Positions 24,573-34,084 are shown, counted from the first letter of the stretch. The stretch is DNA of 34,738 nt from Paenibacillus sp. GM2 (GCF_900069005.2 NZ_LN831277.1:523940-558677), one strand, 5' to 3'. Translations and numbers: made by a program. Notes: generated by a model not told the origin, from the letters alone.

Positions 24573-27080
24573 ATGCTGGGATTAGTGAAGAAGATATTTG
24601 GCGACACGAATGAACGTGACGTTAAACGTCTTATGAAGACGGTAGATATTATCAATAAATTGGAACCCGAGTTCATAGCTTTAACGGACGAGCAATTGCA
24701 AGGGAAGACGGCAGAGTTTCGTGAACGGATCGAGAAAGGTGAAACTCTGGACGAATTGCTTCCAGAAGCTTTTGCTACAGTAAGAGAAGCTTCCAAGAGA
24801 ACGCTTGGTTTGCGTCACTATGATGTGCAGCTGATCGGCGGTATGGCTTTGCATGAAGGAAGAATCGCGGAGATGAAAACCGGTGAAGGTAAGACCCTGG
24901 TGGGAACCCTACCGGTTTATTTGAATGCTCTGCTGGGCAAAGGCGTGCATGTCGTTACGGTCAATGACTATTTGGCACAACGGGACAGCGAGCAAATGGG
25001 ACAGGTCTATAACTTCCTTGGCATGTCGGTTGGCATCAACCTAAATGGCATGGAGCATGAGGACAAACAGGCTGCTTATGCTTGTGATATTACTTATGGT
25101 ACAAATAATGAATTTGGCTTTGACTATTTGCGCGACAATATGGTCCTTTACAAAGAGCAAATGGTACAACGTCCGCTGTACTATTGCATTATTGACGAAG
25201 TGGACTCGATCCTCATTGACGAGGCGCGTACCCCGCTGATCATATCCGGACAAGCTCAGAAATCGACGGAGCTTTATTATTTTGCCGATCGCTTTGTGAA
25301 GAAGCTGGAGCGTGAAGAAGATTATACCGTGGATATCAAGGTCAAAGCTGTAGCCCTGACGGAAAAAGGGGTAGCCAAAGCAGAGAAAGCCTTTGGTATC
25401 GAGAATTTATATGATCATAGCAATATCCTGCTGAACCACCACGTTACCCAGGCGCTAAAGGCGAATGTCATTATGCGCCGTGACGTGGATTATGTCGTGA
25501 CCGAAGACGAAGTTCTGATCGTCGATGAATTCACAGGCCGGATTATGCAAGGACGTCGTTATAGCGATGGATTGCATCAGGCGATTGAAGCGAAGGAAGG
25601 CATCGAGGTTCAGAATGAGAGCATGACGCTTGCTACAATTACTTTCCAGAACTACTTCCGAATGTATCGCAAGCTGGCTGGCATGACCGGTACAGCGAAG
25701 ACGGAGGAAGAGGAATTCAAGAAGATTTACGGGCTTGAGGTGCTTCAAGTACCAACGAATCGTCCGAATCAGCGGATCGATATGCCAGACGTGGTCTACA
25801 AGAGCGAAGAAGGCAAGTTCAGAGCGGTTGTAGATCAAATTGTAGAACGTCATAAAAAGAACCAGCCAATCCTGGTTGGTACAGTGTCGATTGAAAACTC
25901 TGAGATTCTCTCCGAGATGCTGAAGCGCAAAGGTGTCCCTCATAAAGTGCTGAACGCGAAGTACCATGCTGAAGAAGCTGAGATCATCTCGCGCGCGGGC
26001 GAGCCAGGCTCCGTTACGATCGCCACGAACATGGCGGGACGCGGTACGGATATTTTGCTGGGTGAAGGCGTATCCGATGTTGGCGGCTTGCATATTATTG
26101 GTACAGAACGCCATGAATCGCGCCGGATTGATAACCAGCTGCGCGGTCGTGCCGGACGTCAGGGCGACCCAGGTTCGACGCAGTTCTATCTGTCGCTGGG
26201 CGATGAATTGATGAAGCGGTTCGGGGCCGATAACGTCATGAACATGATGGAACGTCTTGGCTTCGAGGAGGATCAACCGATTGAAAGCAAGATGATTACA
26301 CGTGCTGTTGAATCCGCTCAGAAGCGGGTGGAAGGCAATAACTTCGACGTACGTAAAGTCGTATTGCAATATGACGACGTGATGAACCAGCAGCGTGAGA
26401 TTATTTATAAGCAACGCCGCGAGCTGCTGGAATCGGAGAACATCAAGCAAATTGTGGTGGATATGATTAAGCCGGTTATCGAGCGTGTTGTTGCGGTGCA
26501 TACTGCGGATGACATTCCGGAGAACTGGGAACTGCAAGAGATTGCTGATTACGTTAACTCGAAGATACTTGATGAAGGTGCGGTCACCCGTGATGATCTG
26601 TGGGGCAAAGAGGCCGACGAAATGGTCGATTTCATCTTTGAGAAGGTTATGGCGAAATATGATACTCGTGAGCAAGCGATTGGTCCTGAACTGGTGCGTG
26701 AATTCGAGAAGGTTATCGCTTTGCGTGCTGTAGATAGCAAATGGATGGACCATATCGATGCGATGGACCAATTGCGACAAGGTATCCACCTGCGTGCATA
26801 CGGCGGTACGGATCCACTCCGCGAGTATCAATTTGAGGGCTTTGAGATGTTCAATGAGATGATTGCCTCGATCCAGGAAGAGGTTGCGACTTATATTATG
26901 AAGGCGCAAATCGAGACGAACCAGGAGCGCCAGGCGGTTGTGGATGAGGACAAAATCTCCACTAGCGGCGAACCGGCAGAGAAACGTCCGGTGAAGCGCA
27001 GCGACCAAGTAGGACGCAACGATCTGTGCCCTTGCGGCAGCGGTAAGAAATACAAACACTGCCACGGACAGAACGCATAA
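24573..27080 (+). CDS. secA: Preprotein translocase ATPase SecA
   Basis: A complete 835-residue SecA motor, which pushes unfolded preproteins through SecYEG. Motifs in order: Walker A MKTGEGKT (101-108), the DEVD box in [22 protein letters not shown], the preprotein cross-linking region, [11 protein letters not shown] and [13 protein letters not shown] of the second motor domain, the helical scaffold, and a C-terminal zinc tail [14 protein letters not shown] that contacts SecB or ribosomes. The ATG follows GAAAGGGG. The size is normal (B. subtilis 841). Confidence 0.98.
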   Translation: MLGLVKKIFGDTNERDVKRLMKTVDIINKLEPEFIALTDEQLQGKTAEFRERIEKGETLDELLPEAFATVREASKRTLGLRHYDVQLIGGMALHEGRIAEMKTGEGKTLVGTLPVYLNALLGKGVHVVTVNDYLAQRDSEQMGQVYNFLGMSVGINLNGMEHEDKQAAYACDITYGTNNEFGFDYLRDNMVLYKEQMVQRPLYYCIIDEVDSILIDEARTPLIISGQAQKSTELYYFADRFVKKLEREEDYTVDIKVKAVALTEKGVAKAEKAFGIENLYDHSNILLNHHVTQALKANVIMRRDVDYVVTEDEVLIVDEFTGRIMQGRRYSDGLHQAIEAKEGIEVQNESMTLATITFQNYFRMYRKLAGMTGTAKTEEEEFKKIYGLEVLQVPTNRPNQRIDMPDVVYKSEEGKFRAVVDQIVERHKKNQPILVGTVSIENSEILSEMLKRKGVPHKVLNAKYHAEEAEIISRAGEPGSVTIATNMAGRGTDILLGEGVSDVGGLHIIGTERHESRRIDNQLRGRAGRQGDPGSTQFYLSLGDELMKRFGADNVMNMMERLGFEEDQPIESKMITRAVESAQKRVEGNNFDVRKVVLQYDDVMNQQREIIYKQRRELLESENIKQIVVDMIKPVIERVVAVHTADDIPENWELQEIADYVNSKILDEGAVTRDDLWGKEADEMVDFIFEKVMAKYDTREQAIGPELVREFEKVIALRAVDSKWMDHIDAMDQLRQGIHLRAYGGTDPLREYQFEGFEMFNEMIASIQEEVATYIMKAQIETNQERQAVVDEDKISTSGEPAEKRPVKRSDQVGRNDLCPCGSGKKYKHCHGQNA

Positions 27081-27089
27081 TTGACAGCG

Positions 27090-27122
27090 GGGAGCTTCCG
27101 TGAATGGAGGCTCCCTTTTTTC
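27090..27122 (+). terminator. Terminator after secA
   Basis: GGGAGCTTCC (27090-27099) pairs with GGAGGCTCCC (27106-27115), with one G-T pair, followed by T6. prfB therefore needs a separate promoter. Confidence 0.82.
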
Positions 27123-27192
27123 TTTTTTAATGGGGTGTCCTATTGTGATTCACCCTAGAAATGTATAAAATGAGCGTAAATACTTTTAGAAT

Positions 27193-27444
27193 TTGTTCAA
27201 AAGTACGGTTTTCAGCACCGAAGCTTAATCTTCCGATCTGCGCCTTTTCAAAACGCTTCAGTTGAATGAAATAGGGACAGAGGAGCGGAGCATATGTATT
27301 TCGGAGCTTGTACGTAAGCCCCTGAAATGTTTTCGGAGGAAACATCCTTCGTAAGCATTGGCTTAGGCCCGGGCGATTACAAGCTTGGATGTCGAATAAG
27401 CTCTCGGTGTTACTTTGTAATCCCAAGCGGACTTTTTGAACAAC
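27193..27444 (-). repeat. MITE-like intergenic repeat, copy B
   Basis: Ends are TTGTTCAAAAGTACGG (plus-strand left) and, on the opposite strand, GGTTGTTCAAAAAGTCCG, forming imperfect terminal inverted repeats. The core CTGAAATGTTTTCGGAGG (27322-27339) is the minus-strand version of the core in copies A and C. The right end lies less than 10 bp from the prfB ribosome site, in the region that must hold the prfB promoter. Confidence 0.65.
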
Positions 27445-27472
27445 CTCTTATCCAGGAAGGTGATTGAACAGC

Positions 27473-28583
27473 ATGATCGATCCAAGTGTAAAGCATGACA
27501 TGAGGGAGATAGCTACGCGACTAACGAATCTTAGGGGGTCTCTTTGACTTAGACCTGAAGCAGGAAATGATCGCGAATTACGAGGAAAAGATGGCGGCAC
27601 CGGATTTCTGGGATGACAATGACAAGGCCCAGGCGTTAATCGCGGAGATGAACGCAGTGAAGTCGTCTGTCGACCAATATAATACATTGCAGCAGGAGTA
27701 TGACGACATCGAGATGATGGCCGAACTGGCTGAAGAAGAGAATGACGAGGCGTTGTTGTCCGAGATCAGTACCTCTGTAAGTGCATTGTTGAAGAAAATG
27801 GAGGATTTCGAGCTTCAACTGCTGCTGAGTCAGCCATATGACAAGATGAATGCGATTCTTGAGCTGCATCCGGGTGCGGGAGGGACGGAATCTCAGGACT
27901 GGGGCTCCATGCTGCTGCGGATGTATACGCGGTGGGCGGAGAAGCGCGGCTTCAAGGTTGAGACGCTTGACTACCTGCCAGGGGATGAAGCTGGGATCAA
28001 GAGTGTTACGCTGTTAATCAAGGGCTATAATGCCTATGGATACTTAAAAGCAGAGAAGGGTGTGCATCGGCTGGTGCGCATATCGCCATTTGATTCCTCC
28101 GGTCGTAGACATACCTCCTTTGTCTCTTGCGATGTGGTGCCGGAAATAACCGATGATGTAGATATCGAGATTCGCACAGAGGATCTCAAAATCGATACGT
28201 ACCGGGCGAGCGGCGCGGGCGGTCAGCATATTAACACGACGGACTCTGCGGTACGGATTACTCACTTGCCGACCGGGATCGTCGTAACGTGTCAGAACGA
28301 ACGCTCGCAGATCAAGAACCGCGAGCGTGCTATGACGATGCTCCGTTCCAAGCTCTATGAACGCAAGCTGGAAGAACAGCAGAAAGAGCTGGATGAAATC
28401 CGCGGCGAACAATCGGATATCGCCTGGGGCAGCCAAATTCGATCGTACGTATTCCACCCTTACAGTATGGTCAAGGATCACCGCACCTCAGTTGAGACCG
28501 GGAATGTGGGCGCTGTAATGGACGGGGATCTGGACGCGTTTATCGATGGTTATTTGCGGAGTCAGATCCGAACTGAATCGTAA
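27473..28583 (+). CDS. prfB: Peptide chain release factor 2 with programmed +1 frameshift
   Basis: RF2 recognises UGA and UAA stop codons. The gene is read as 27473-27544, then 27546-28583. The first segment has 24 codons ending CTT before an in-frame TGA (27545-27547); the internal Shine-Dalgarno AGGGGG lies 3 nt before CTT. Skipping one base continues as Leu-Asp-Leu-Asp-Leu-Lys. The second segment carries the SPF tripeptide ([15 protein letters not shown]) and the GGQ catalytic loop ([16 protein letters not shown]). The total is 369 residues, equal to family length. ATG 27473 lies 12 nt after AGGAAGG; a TTG at 27464 in the same frame is an alternative start. Confidence 0.97.
27533..27548 (+). 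promoter_or_regulatory. RF2 autoregulatory frameshift site
   Basis: AGGGGG, TCT, CTT, TGA then C: internal Shine-Dalgarno, slippery CTT and a poor-context TGA-C. When RF2 is scarce the ribosome pauses at TGA and shifts +1, so RF2 controls its own level. Confidence 0.95.
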
Positions 28584-28594
28584 TAAAGGGAAAT

Positions 28595-28677
28595 CCTACA
28601 CATGTCAGGTAGAGCTGGGGAGAGAAAGCTACGGGTACGTCTCGTCCGCCGGCTCTCCCGGTGTGTAGGTTTTTTTG
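28595..28677 (+). terminator. Two-tier terminator after prfB
   Basis: An outer stem CCTACACA (28595-28602) pairs with TGTGTAGG (28662-28669), followed by a run of eight T residues. Inside it, GGGAGAG (about 28618-28624) can pair with CTCTCCC (about 28653-28659). The whole fold is about 75 nt, longer than an ordinary terminator. Confidence 0.7.
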
Positions 28678-28701
28678 AATCATAGCTAAGGAGGAACTGG
28701 G

Positions 28702-29592
28702 GTGTCGTCAATAACCCGCAAACGAAGGCTTAATGAATATTTCCCGGTAGATGGGCCGATTCGCCATACCGTCGATACGATGATGATTATTGCAGGTTCT
28801 TTTATTACGGCGCTGGCCTTCAATCTATTTTTATTGCCAAGCAATATTGCATCCGGCGGAGTTTCCGGCATCTCGGTCATTATTCAGTCGGTATTCGGCA
28901 TTGAGCCAGCGTATACGCAGTGGGCACTTAATATTCCTTTATTTATCGCAGGTTATCTGGTCCTGGGACGCAATTATGCTATCCGCTCCTTGCTGGGCAC
29001 AATCGTCTTGCCGCTCTTTGTCTTTATGACCAAGGACTGGTCTGTTCCAACGACAGATCTGCTGTTAGCCTCTCTCTACGGCGGCATTGGTGTCGGAGTT
29101 GGTCTTGGGATCGTCTTCCGGGGACGCGGATCAACCGGGGGGTTGTCGACGCTGGCCCAGATTATCCAGAAGCTCACCCGCCTGAACTTATCGGTATGTG
29201 TCGTGATGATGGACGGTATGGTTATATTATTGGCGATGTTTGTCCTGTCTCCAGAGAAGGCGCTTTATGCGCTTATCGGCCTCTATATTACCGGCAAGAT
29301 TATCGACATGATTGAGATGGGCTTCAATTATACGAAGGTGGCCTACATCATCGCTGACAAGACGGAGGAAATATCTGAAGCGGTGCTGAAGCATTTGGAC
29401 CGGGGCTTGACCAAGCTGGATGCCCGTGGTGGATATACAGGGGAAGAGCGTACCGTGCTCATGGTCGTCGTTGGTCAAAGCGAGGTAACAAGTCTTAAAA
29501 TGCTAGTGCAGTCGCTTGACCCGAATGCCTTTGTTATCATTACGAATGCCCATGAAGTTTTGGGAGAGGGCTTCAAACGAGTGCAGGAGTAG
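28702..29592 (+). CDS. YitT family membrane protein with DUF2179 domain
   Basis: A 296-residue membrane protein. Five or so hydrophobic helices lie between residues 25 and 200 (MMIIAGSFITALAFNLFLLP, GYLVLGRNYAIRSLLGTIVLPLFVF, LYGGIGVGVGLGIVFRG, MVILLAMFVLSPEKALYALIGLYI), followed by a cytosolic DUF2179 domain of about 80 residues (KVAYIIADKTEEISEAVLKHLDRGLTKLDARGGYTG). The motif GRGSTGGLSTLAQII is typical. The transported substrate is unknown. A GTG start follows AAGGAGGAACTGGG. It stands as a single gene between two terminators. Confidence 0.9.
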   Translation: MSSITRKRRLNEYFPVDGPIRHTVDTMMIIAGSFITALAFNLFLLPSNIASGGVSGISVIIQSVFGIEPAYTQWALNIPLFIAGYLVLGRNYAIRSLLGTIVLPLFVFMTKDWSVPTTDLLLASLYGGIGVGVGLGIVFRGRGSTGGLSTLAQIIQKLTRLNLSVCVVMMDGMVILLAMFVLSPEKALYALIGLYITGKIIDMIEMGFNYTKVAYIIADKTEEISEAVLKHLDRGLTKLDARGGYTGEERTVLMVVVGQSEVTSLKMLVQSLDPNAFVIITNAHEVLGEGFKRVQE

Positions 29593-29646
29593 TATATGAT
29601 CTGCGGTTCAAGATGGAGAAATTCAAACCATATTTACATTGGAAGG

Positions 29647-29681
29647 GCGCACTCTAAAGATTCTCTGGAGTGTGCTTTTTT
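29647..29681 (+). terminator. Terminator after the YitT gene
   Basis: GCGCACTC (29647-29654) pairs with GGAGTGTGC (to 29675), including a G-T pair, followed by T6. Confidence 0.7.
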
Positions 29682-29820
29682 ACTGCACGGGAAGGGAAAC
29701 TTACAGGGCAGAAGAGGAGCGTTCGCTTGCTCCCAGGGTATTAGTACTTTGTATAAAATCAAGACAAGGATTGTCGTTTGTCCATTGATCAAAAACAGAA
29801 GAGCCTATACACTCTTATTA

Positions 29821-29850
29821 TTGATAATAATAATCATTATCATTTATATT
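29821..29850 (+). promoter_or_regulatory. Fur box overlapping a promoter
   Basis: GATAATAATAATCATTATC (29823-29841) differs at one base from the 19-bp Fur consensus GATAATGATAATCATTATC. It lies over TTGATA (29821-29826), 18 nt, TATATT (29845-29850). Iron-loaded Fur would cover the -35/-10 spacer and repress the siderophore-binding gene. Confidence 0.88.
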
Positions 29851-29876
29851 GATATTTAGTAGGGGGATTTTGCAAA

Positions 29877-30803
29877 ATGGGAAAAAGAGCTCTTCTTGCA
29901 CTATTAACGATTGTACTATTAAGTATGCTGTTGTTTGCTTGCGGCAACCCGAAATCCGGTACGTCCGCCAACGCTGTACGTCCATTTACAGATTATAAAG
30001 GTCATCAGGTGGATATTCCGGCAGCTCCGCAGCGGGTTATCTTTTGGGGCGAGACTTATGGGGATCTGTTAGCTATTGATGCGGATGTCGTAGGAGCCGG
30101 TTTTTTTGCGATTGACGGTTTTGTATTTGAAGACCAGGTCAAAAATGTTGAGGATCTTGGCTTCCCTATCAATTTGGAGAAGGCGCTTGAATTAGAACCG
30201 GATCTGATTATTACGGCGAGTACGGATGACAAGGAATACGATCAACTGTCGAAAATTGCTCCAACCGTGATGTTTGATACTTTTGAGGAGCTGGATGCAC
30301 GCATGCTGCAAATCGGTGATCTGGTTGGAAGAAAAGCTGAAGCCGAACAGTGGCTTGCGCAATATAAAGAAAAGAAAAATCAGATGTGGGCCACCCTGCA
30401 TCAGTCAGGTGTTCAATCGGATGAAACCGCATCAGTGTTAACCTTCTATCCGGGGAACCGTTTGTTCGTCATGGCAAGCACGGGACTCTCGCAGGTGATT
30501 TATGAACAGGGAGGACTGAAGCCATTAGAGAATATCCAGGAGCTGCTGGACGAAGGTACAGGCTTTAAAGAAATATCGATGGAGCTTCTCCCGGAGTACG
30601 CTGGAGATCGCATTTTTGTTCTGATACCAGTGGATGAGGAAGCGAAGAAATCGACATAGGACATGCAGGCGAGCTCATTATGGAGGAACCTTCCTGCGGT
30701 GCAGAAAGGTCATGTATATACGATCGATATATTAAAATCGGGAAGCGACGCGCTAACTAGACAATGGCTGTTGCAGGAGATACCCAATCAGCTTGCCAAA
30801 TAG
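29877..30803 (+). pseudogene. Siderophore-binding lipoprotein split by an in-frame TAG
   Basis: A FhuD/FeuA-like substrate-binding lipoprotein of an iron-siderophore ABC importer. Residues 1-22 are a lipoprotein signal ending LLFAC, so the mature protein is anchored by Cys22. The body has GHQVDIPAAPQRVIFWGETYGDL and LELEPDLIITAS. Frame 29877-30656 stops at TAG (30657-30659), yet the same frame continues with WRNLPAVQKGHVYTID to a TAG at 30801, matching the C terminus of the neighbouring fusion protein. A CAG to TAG change is the simplest explanation. The truncated 260-residue product lacks the last helix and strand. A sequencing error or readthrough is possible. ATG follows TAGGGGGATT; the Fur box lies upstream. 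Confidence 0.8.
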
Positions 30804-30838
30804 TTGTTAATTCTAATGCTTACAGGAGCTTGCGGCTT

Positions 30839-32485
30839 ATGAATAATCAGAAAAATGAGGCGGCCCCGCTTCGCAATCTGCTCTTCCATTTGTCAGATAC
30901 AGAAGCGATCGATCAGCCGGTCGGTTGGGAATCGGAATTATACGTGTCGGACAGCCATACTGTTATCGTTATTCTAAAGGGCCAAGGCAGTATTTATGTG
31001 GGGGAGCATGAGTATCTATTGGCAGCGGCCAAATGTTATCTTTTGTCGCCAGGCCAGCAGTACCAGCTAAAGAACGAGTATGACTGTGGAATAAGCTTGT
31101 ATCGAATTACTTTCTCAGTCATTGAGGTGGGGAAGAATACGCATAAAGCGTATTTAAGAAACTTTATATCGGGTCGCGTGGAACTGACGGTCTTTCCCAG
31201 TGTTCGGCTCATTCAAATGGCACAGGAGTTGTTTGAGGGACATGGCGAGACGGGTGGCCTGGAGGTTAGCAAGCAGCAGCTTCGCTTCCATGAGTTTATC
31301 CACGTGCTGATTGAGCATAATCTTCATGCCGGGCAATCCAGTCATTCGAAACAGGCGGTTGAAGGAACGATTCGTTATATGGAGAGCCATTATATGGACC
31401 CAATTACGGTGAAGGAACTGGCAGATTCTGCCCATGTCCCGCACTGGCGATATTCTTCAATATTCCAGGAGCTGACCGGAAAACGTCCGCTGGAGTATTT
31501 AAATGATCTGCGCATCGATCACTCCAAGCATTTGCTCGTCCGTACGAATGAGCCGCTGCGAGAGGTCGCCCGTCAGGTCGGGTTCCTTGATGAGTACTAT
31601 TTTAACCGCAAGTTTCGGCAATCGACCGGAATTGCTCCGAAACAGTTCGCACGGTACATGCGGAAATACAAAAAAATAAAGGATTGGACAGGGCATATTG
31701 TGGATATTCCCGTCAAGCCGGAACGCATTATCTACTATGGGGAGACGCTTGGCGATCTGCTGGTTCTTGGCATTGAACCTATAGGCGGGATCTTTCCTAT
31801 GCATGTGGCTGCAAGCCGGAATTTACAACAGAGCATGCAGGACGTAGGGCATCCGATGAATCCTGATAACCTGGCCAAGCTTCGGCCCGATTTGATCATT
31901 TTTGCGAATGCTGACGAACGGCAGTACAATCTGATATCAGGCATTGCTCCTACCGTTACTTTCAATTCGTTCGCGCCGCTTGCTGTCCGGCTGCATGTAC
32001 TGGGGGAAATGCTGGATCATAGGCTAGAGGCAGAAAAGTGGCTGAACAGGTATCATGCAAAAGCGGAGGCAGTCTGGAAGCAGTTGAGCTCCTTAGTTGA
32101 TCCGGGCGAGACAGCCTCCGTACTCCAATATGATCATGGCAGACGATTGTATGTCATGGGATCAGCAGGGCTAACTCCAGGGTTGTATCATCCGCACGGT
32201 TTCCGACCGGTTTCGAGAGTGCAGAAGCTGCTGAATAACGGAGAAGGGTTTGCTGAAATTAGCGAAGAAGACCTGTCTGCTTTTGCCGGGGGTCGTCTTT
32301 TTATGATGCAATCAAAGTATGCGGAATCCAGGGCAGCCATGGAGGATTTAATGAGCAGTCGAAGCTGGCGCAACCTGCCTGCAGTGCAGCGGGGGCATAT
32401 ATACGAACTGGAGGCTTCTGAATGGAATTATGGGGACGCTATTACGCAGGAACTGCTGCTTGAACTCCTTCCGCAATTGCTATAA
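30839..32485 (+). CDS. Btr-like AraC regulator fused to a siderophore-binding domain
   Basis: A 548-residue cytoplasmic protein with three parts: an AraC-type cupin arm (about 1-130, FHLSDTEAIDQPVGWESELYV), an AraC double helix-turn-helix (about 177-278, GTIRYMESHYMDPITVKELADSAHV and REVARQVGFLDEYYFNRKFRQSTG) and a periplasmic-binding-protein-like domain (282-548). There is no signal peptide, so ligand is sensed inside the cell. The layout matches Btr (YbbB) of B. subtilis, which activates feuABC when bacillibactin is bound. The C-terminal domain is a paralogue of the preceding lipoprotein. ATG 30839 lies 10 nt after AGGAG; a GTG/ATG-less extension to 30764 overlaps the lipoprotein. No permease gene is adjacent. 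Confidence 0.87.
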   Translation: MNNQKNEAAPLRNLLFHLSDTEAIDQPVGWESELYVSDSHTVIVILKGQGSIYVGEHEYLLAAAKCYLLSPGQQYQLKNEYDCGISLYRITFSVIEVGKNTHKAYLRNFISGRVELTVFPSVRLIQMAQELFEGHGETGGLEVSKQQLRFHEFIHVLIEHNLHAGQSSHSKQAVEGTIRYMESHYMDPITVKELADSAHVPHWRYSSIFQELTGKRPLEYLNDLRIDHSKHLLVRTNEPLREVARQVGFLDEYYFNRKFRQSTGIAPKQFARYMRKYKKIKDWTGHIVDIPVKPERIIYYGETLGDLLVLGIEPIGGIFPMHVAASRNLQQSMQDVGHPMNPDNLAKLRPDLIIFANADERQYNLISGIAPTVTFNSFAPLAVRLHVLGEMLDHRLEAEKWLNRYHAKAEAVWKQLSSLVDPGETASVLQYDHGRRLYVMGSAGLTPGLYHPHGFRPVSRVQKLLNNGEGFAEISEEDLSAFAGGRLFMMQSKYAESRAAMEDLMSSRSWRNLPAVQRGHIYELEASEWNYGDAITQELLLELLPQLL

Positions 32486-32560
32486 CCCATTATCGGAAGG
32501 ACGGCGGGCAGAGCAAACACTGGATTATCTACAGTGAAATATAAGAGTTTGCTCATAAAG

Positions 32561-32586
32561 GGAGAATGATAGCATTCTCCTTTTTT
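32561..32586 (+). terminator. Terminator after the Btr-like gene
   Basis: GGAGAATG (32561-32568) pairs perfectly with CATTCTCC (32573-32580) around an ATAG loop, followed by T6. Confidence 0.9.
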
Positions 32587-32681
32587 GTTGTTCGTACGAT
32601 ATGTTTTGGGCACGGCAATTTGCTAAAGGCATGTTCAAGGCCCCTAATGACAACAGGGTATAGCAGCAAAATAATTAATGG

Positions 32682-32715
32682 TTGTATTTATATAAGCACA
32701 ACCGTATAATAATAC
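32682..32715 (+). promoter_or_regulatory. Probable argC promoter with possible ArgR/AhrC site
   Basis: TTGTAT (32682-32687), 17 nt, TATAAT (32705-32710). The palindrome GTATAATAATAC (32704-32715) covers the -10 and loosely resembles an ARG box half-site pair. It lies upstream of repeat copy C, so the transcript would carry a leader of about 290 nt. Confidence 0.45.
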
Positions 32716-32758
32716 ATATTAATTACGGATTTATACATTGGATCTTATAGAAATGAGA

Positions 32759-32966
32759 GTTCAAAAAGACGGGTCTCCAGTATTCAGAAGGTTGGGTGAA
32801 TCCAGGGTGTGAGGAGCGCAGCGCAAGAGTTTGTACGGGAGCACCTGAGATGTTTCCGTAGCGATCATGACTTCGTAGGCATCCGTTTAGACCGGAGTGA
32901 ATTCAAGATTCGATGCCAAGCAGCTTCCTGAATTGCTGCATGATCAAAAGCGGTTTTTTTTTGAAC
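32759..32966 (-). repeat. MITE-like intergenic repeat, copy C
   Basis: Plus-strand left end GTTCAAAAAGACGG, right end GCGGTTTTTTTTGAAC: inverted ends. The core CTGAGATGTTTCCGTAG (32845-32861) is the reverse complement of copy A's core, and the flanks follow the same order as copy B. It occupies the argC leader and creates a spurious N-terminal extension of the argC frame (from 32897). Confidence 0.65.
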
Positions 32967-33007
32967 GGTCTTTAGATACTAATCTCGATGGGAAGAGGGG
33001 ATATAGG

Positions 33008-34060
33008 GTGGAAGCTGTAAAAGTGAAGGTAGCGATCATTGGTTCCACGGGCTATGGAGGCGTGGAGCTGATTCGTTTTTTAATGGGACATCCGCATGTA
33101 GAGATTGTATCGGTGATCTCATCCTCCAGCGCGGGCGAGCCGATTGCTGATGGATTCCCGCATTTGTCAGAGCTGATGGTACAAAATCTGGACGGTGTTG
33201 ATCCACAGGAAATTGCAGAGAAAGCGGACGTGGTGTTTACAGCAACCCCTTCAGGAGTCAGCAGCAAGCTGGTGCCACAGCTTCTTGAAGCAGGGCTGCG
33301 CGTCATTGACTTGTCAGGTGATTTCCGGATTAAGGACAGAGCGGAATATGAGGCTTGGTATAAGCATGAGGCAGCGGAACAGAAATGGCTTGATCAGGCC
33401 ATCTACGGATTATGCGAGATTAATGGGGACCTTGTGATCGGTTCAAGCTTCATCTCCAATCCTGGCTGCTATTCTACTACGACACTCCTTGGGCTGATTC
33501 CTGCTCTGAACGCAGGCTGGATTGATCCGACAAGCATTATTATCGATGCCAAGTCGGGCGTATCCGGTGCGGGACGGGGAACGAGCCTGACCACACATTA
33601 TGCGGAAATGAATGAAAATATGAAAGTATATAAAGTAAATAAGCATCAGCATATTCCGGAAATCGAACAGGAGCTGTCCCTCGTTGCTGGTAATCCGGTA
33701 ACAGTGACCTTTACAACGCATCTGGTGCCGATGACCAGAGGGATTATGAGTACAATGTATGCAAAATTGCAGGGGGATTATACGGAAGAAGGACTTGTAT
33801 CGTTGTATCGCGAATTTTACGCTGGAAGACCATTTGTGCGGATTCGTGAAGCGGGCAAATGGCCGGCAACGAAGGAAGTGTTCGGCTCAAATTATTGCGA
33901 TATCGGCTTTTCTGTAGACGAGCGGACCGGAAGGGTCACGATTGTTGCCGTAACGGATAATGTTGTCAAAGGTGCAGCGGGTCAGGCAATACAGAATTTG
34001 AATCTGCTGATGGGCTGGGACGAGACAACCGGACTTAAGCTGAGTCCTGTATATCCCTAA
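33008..34060 (+). CDS. argC: N-acetyl-gamma-glutamyl-phosphate reductase ArgC
   Basis: A 350-residue enzyme for the third step of arginine synthesis, NADPH-dependent reduction of N-acetylglutamyl-5-phosphate. The Rossmann motif IIGSTGYGGVELIRFL opens the protein; the catalytic Cys lies in SNPGCYSTTTLLGL, and the C-terminal HLVPMTRGIMSTMYA is conserved. The GTG at 33008 is chosen because GAGGGG ends 7 nt upstream; GTG 33023 (VKVAIIG) is a close alternative. The open frame back to 32897 runs through the repeat and should not be included. argJ follows after a 361-bp spacer with a large inverted repeat. Confidence 0.95.
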   Translation: MEAVKVKVAIIGSTGYGGVELIRFLMGHPHVEIVSVISSSSAGEPIADGFPHLSELMVQNLDGVDPQEIAEKADVVFTATPSGVSSKLVPQLLEAGLRVIDLSGDFRIKDRAEYEAWYKHEAAEQKWLDQAIYGLCEINGDLVIGSSFISNPGCYSTTTLLGLIPALNAGWIDPTSIIIDAKSGVSGAGRGTSLTTHYAEMNENMKVYKVNKHQHIPEIEQELSLVAGNPVTVTFTTHLVPMTRGIMSTMYAKLQGDYTEEGLVSLYREFYAGRPFVRIREAGKWPATKEVFGSNYCDIGFSVDERTGRVTIVAVTDNVVKGAAGQAIQNLNLLMGWDETTGLKLSPVYP

Positions 34061-34084
34061 AAGTTCAGAGGGTCATAAATGCTT

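Noticed and set aside
25455..27065. 536-codon ORF on the minus strand inside secA
   Set aside because: It mirrors a strongly coding, codon-biased secA; the peptide is rich in His, Leu and Arg with no family features and no ribosome site.
29596..29859. 87-codon ORF before the siderophore-binding gene
   Set aside because: It runs through a terminator and the Fur box; its Ile-rich end is the AT-rich operator read as codons.
32897..33007. 37-codon N-terminal extension of ArgC
   Set aside because: It is translated from the repeat and precedes a clear ribosome site; ArgC proteins begin at the Rossmann strand.
32486..33007. T-box or other riboswitch upstream of argC
   Set aside because: No T-box sequence (such as GGGTGGNACCGCG) or specifier stem is present.
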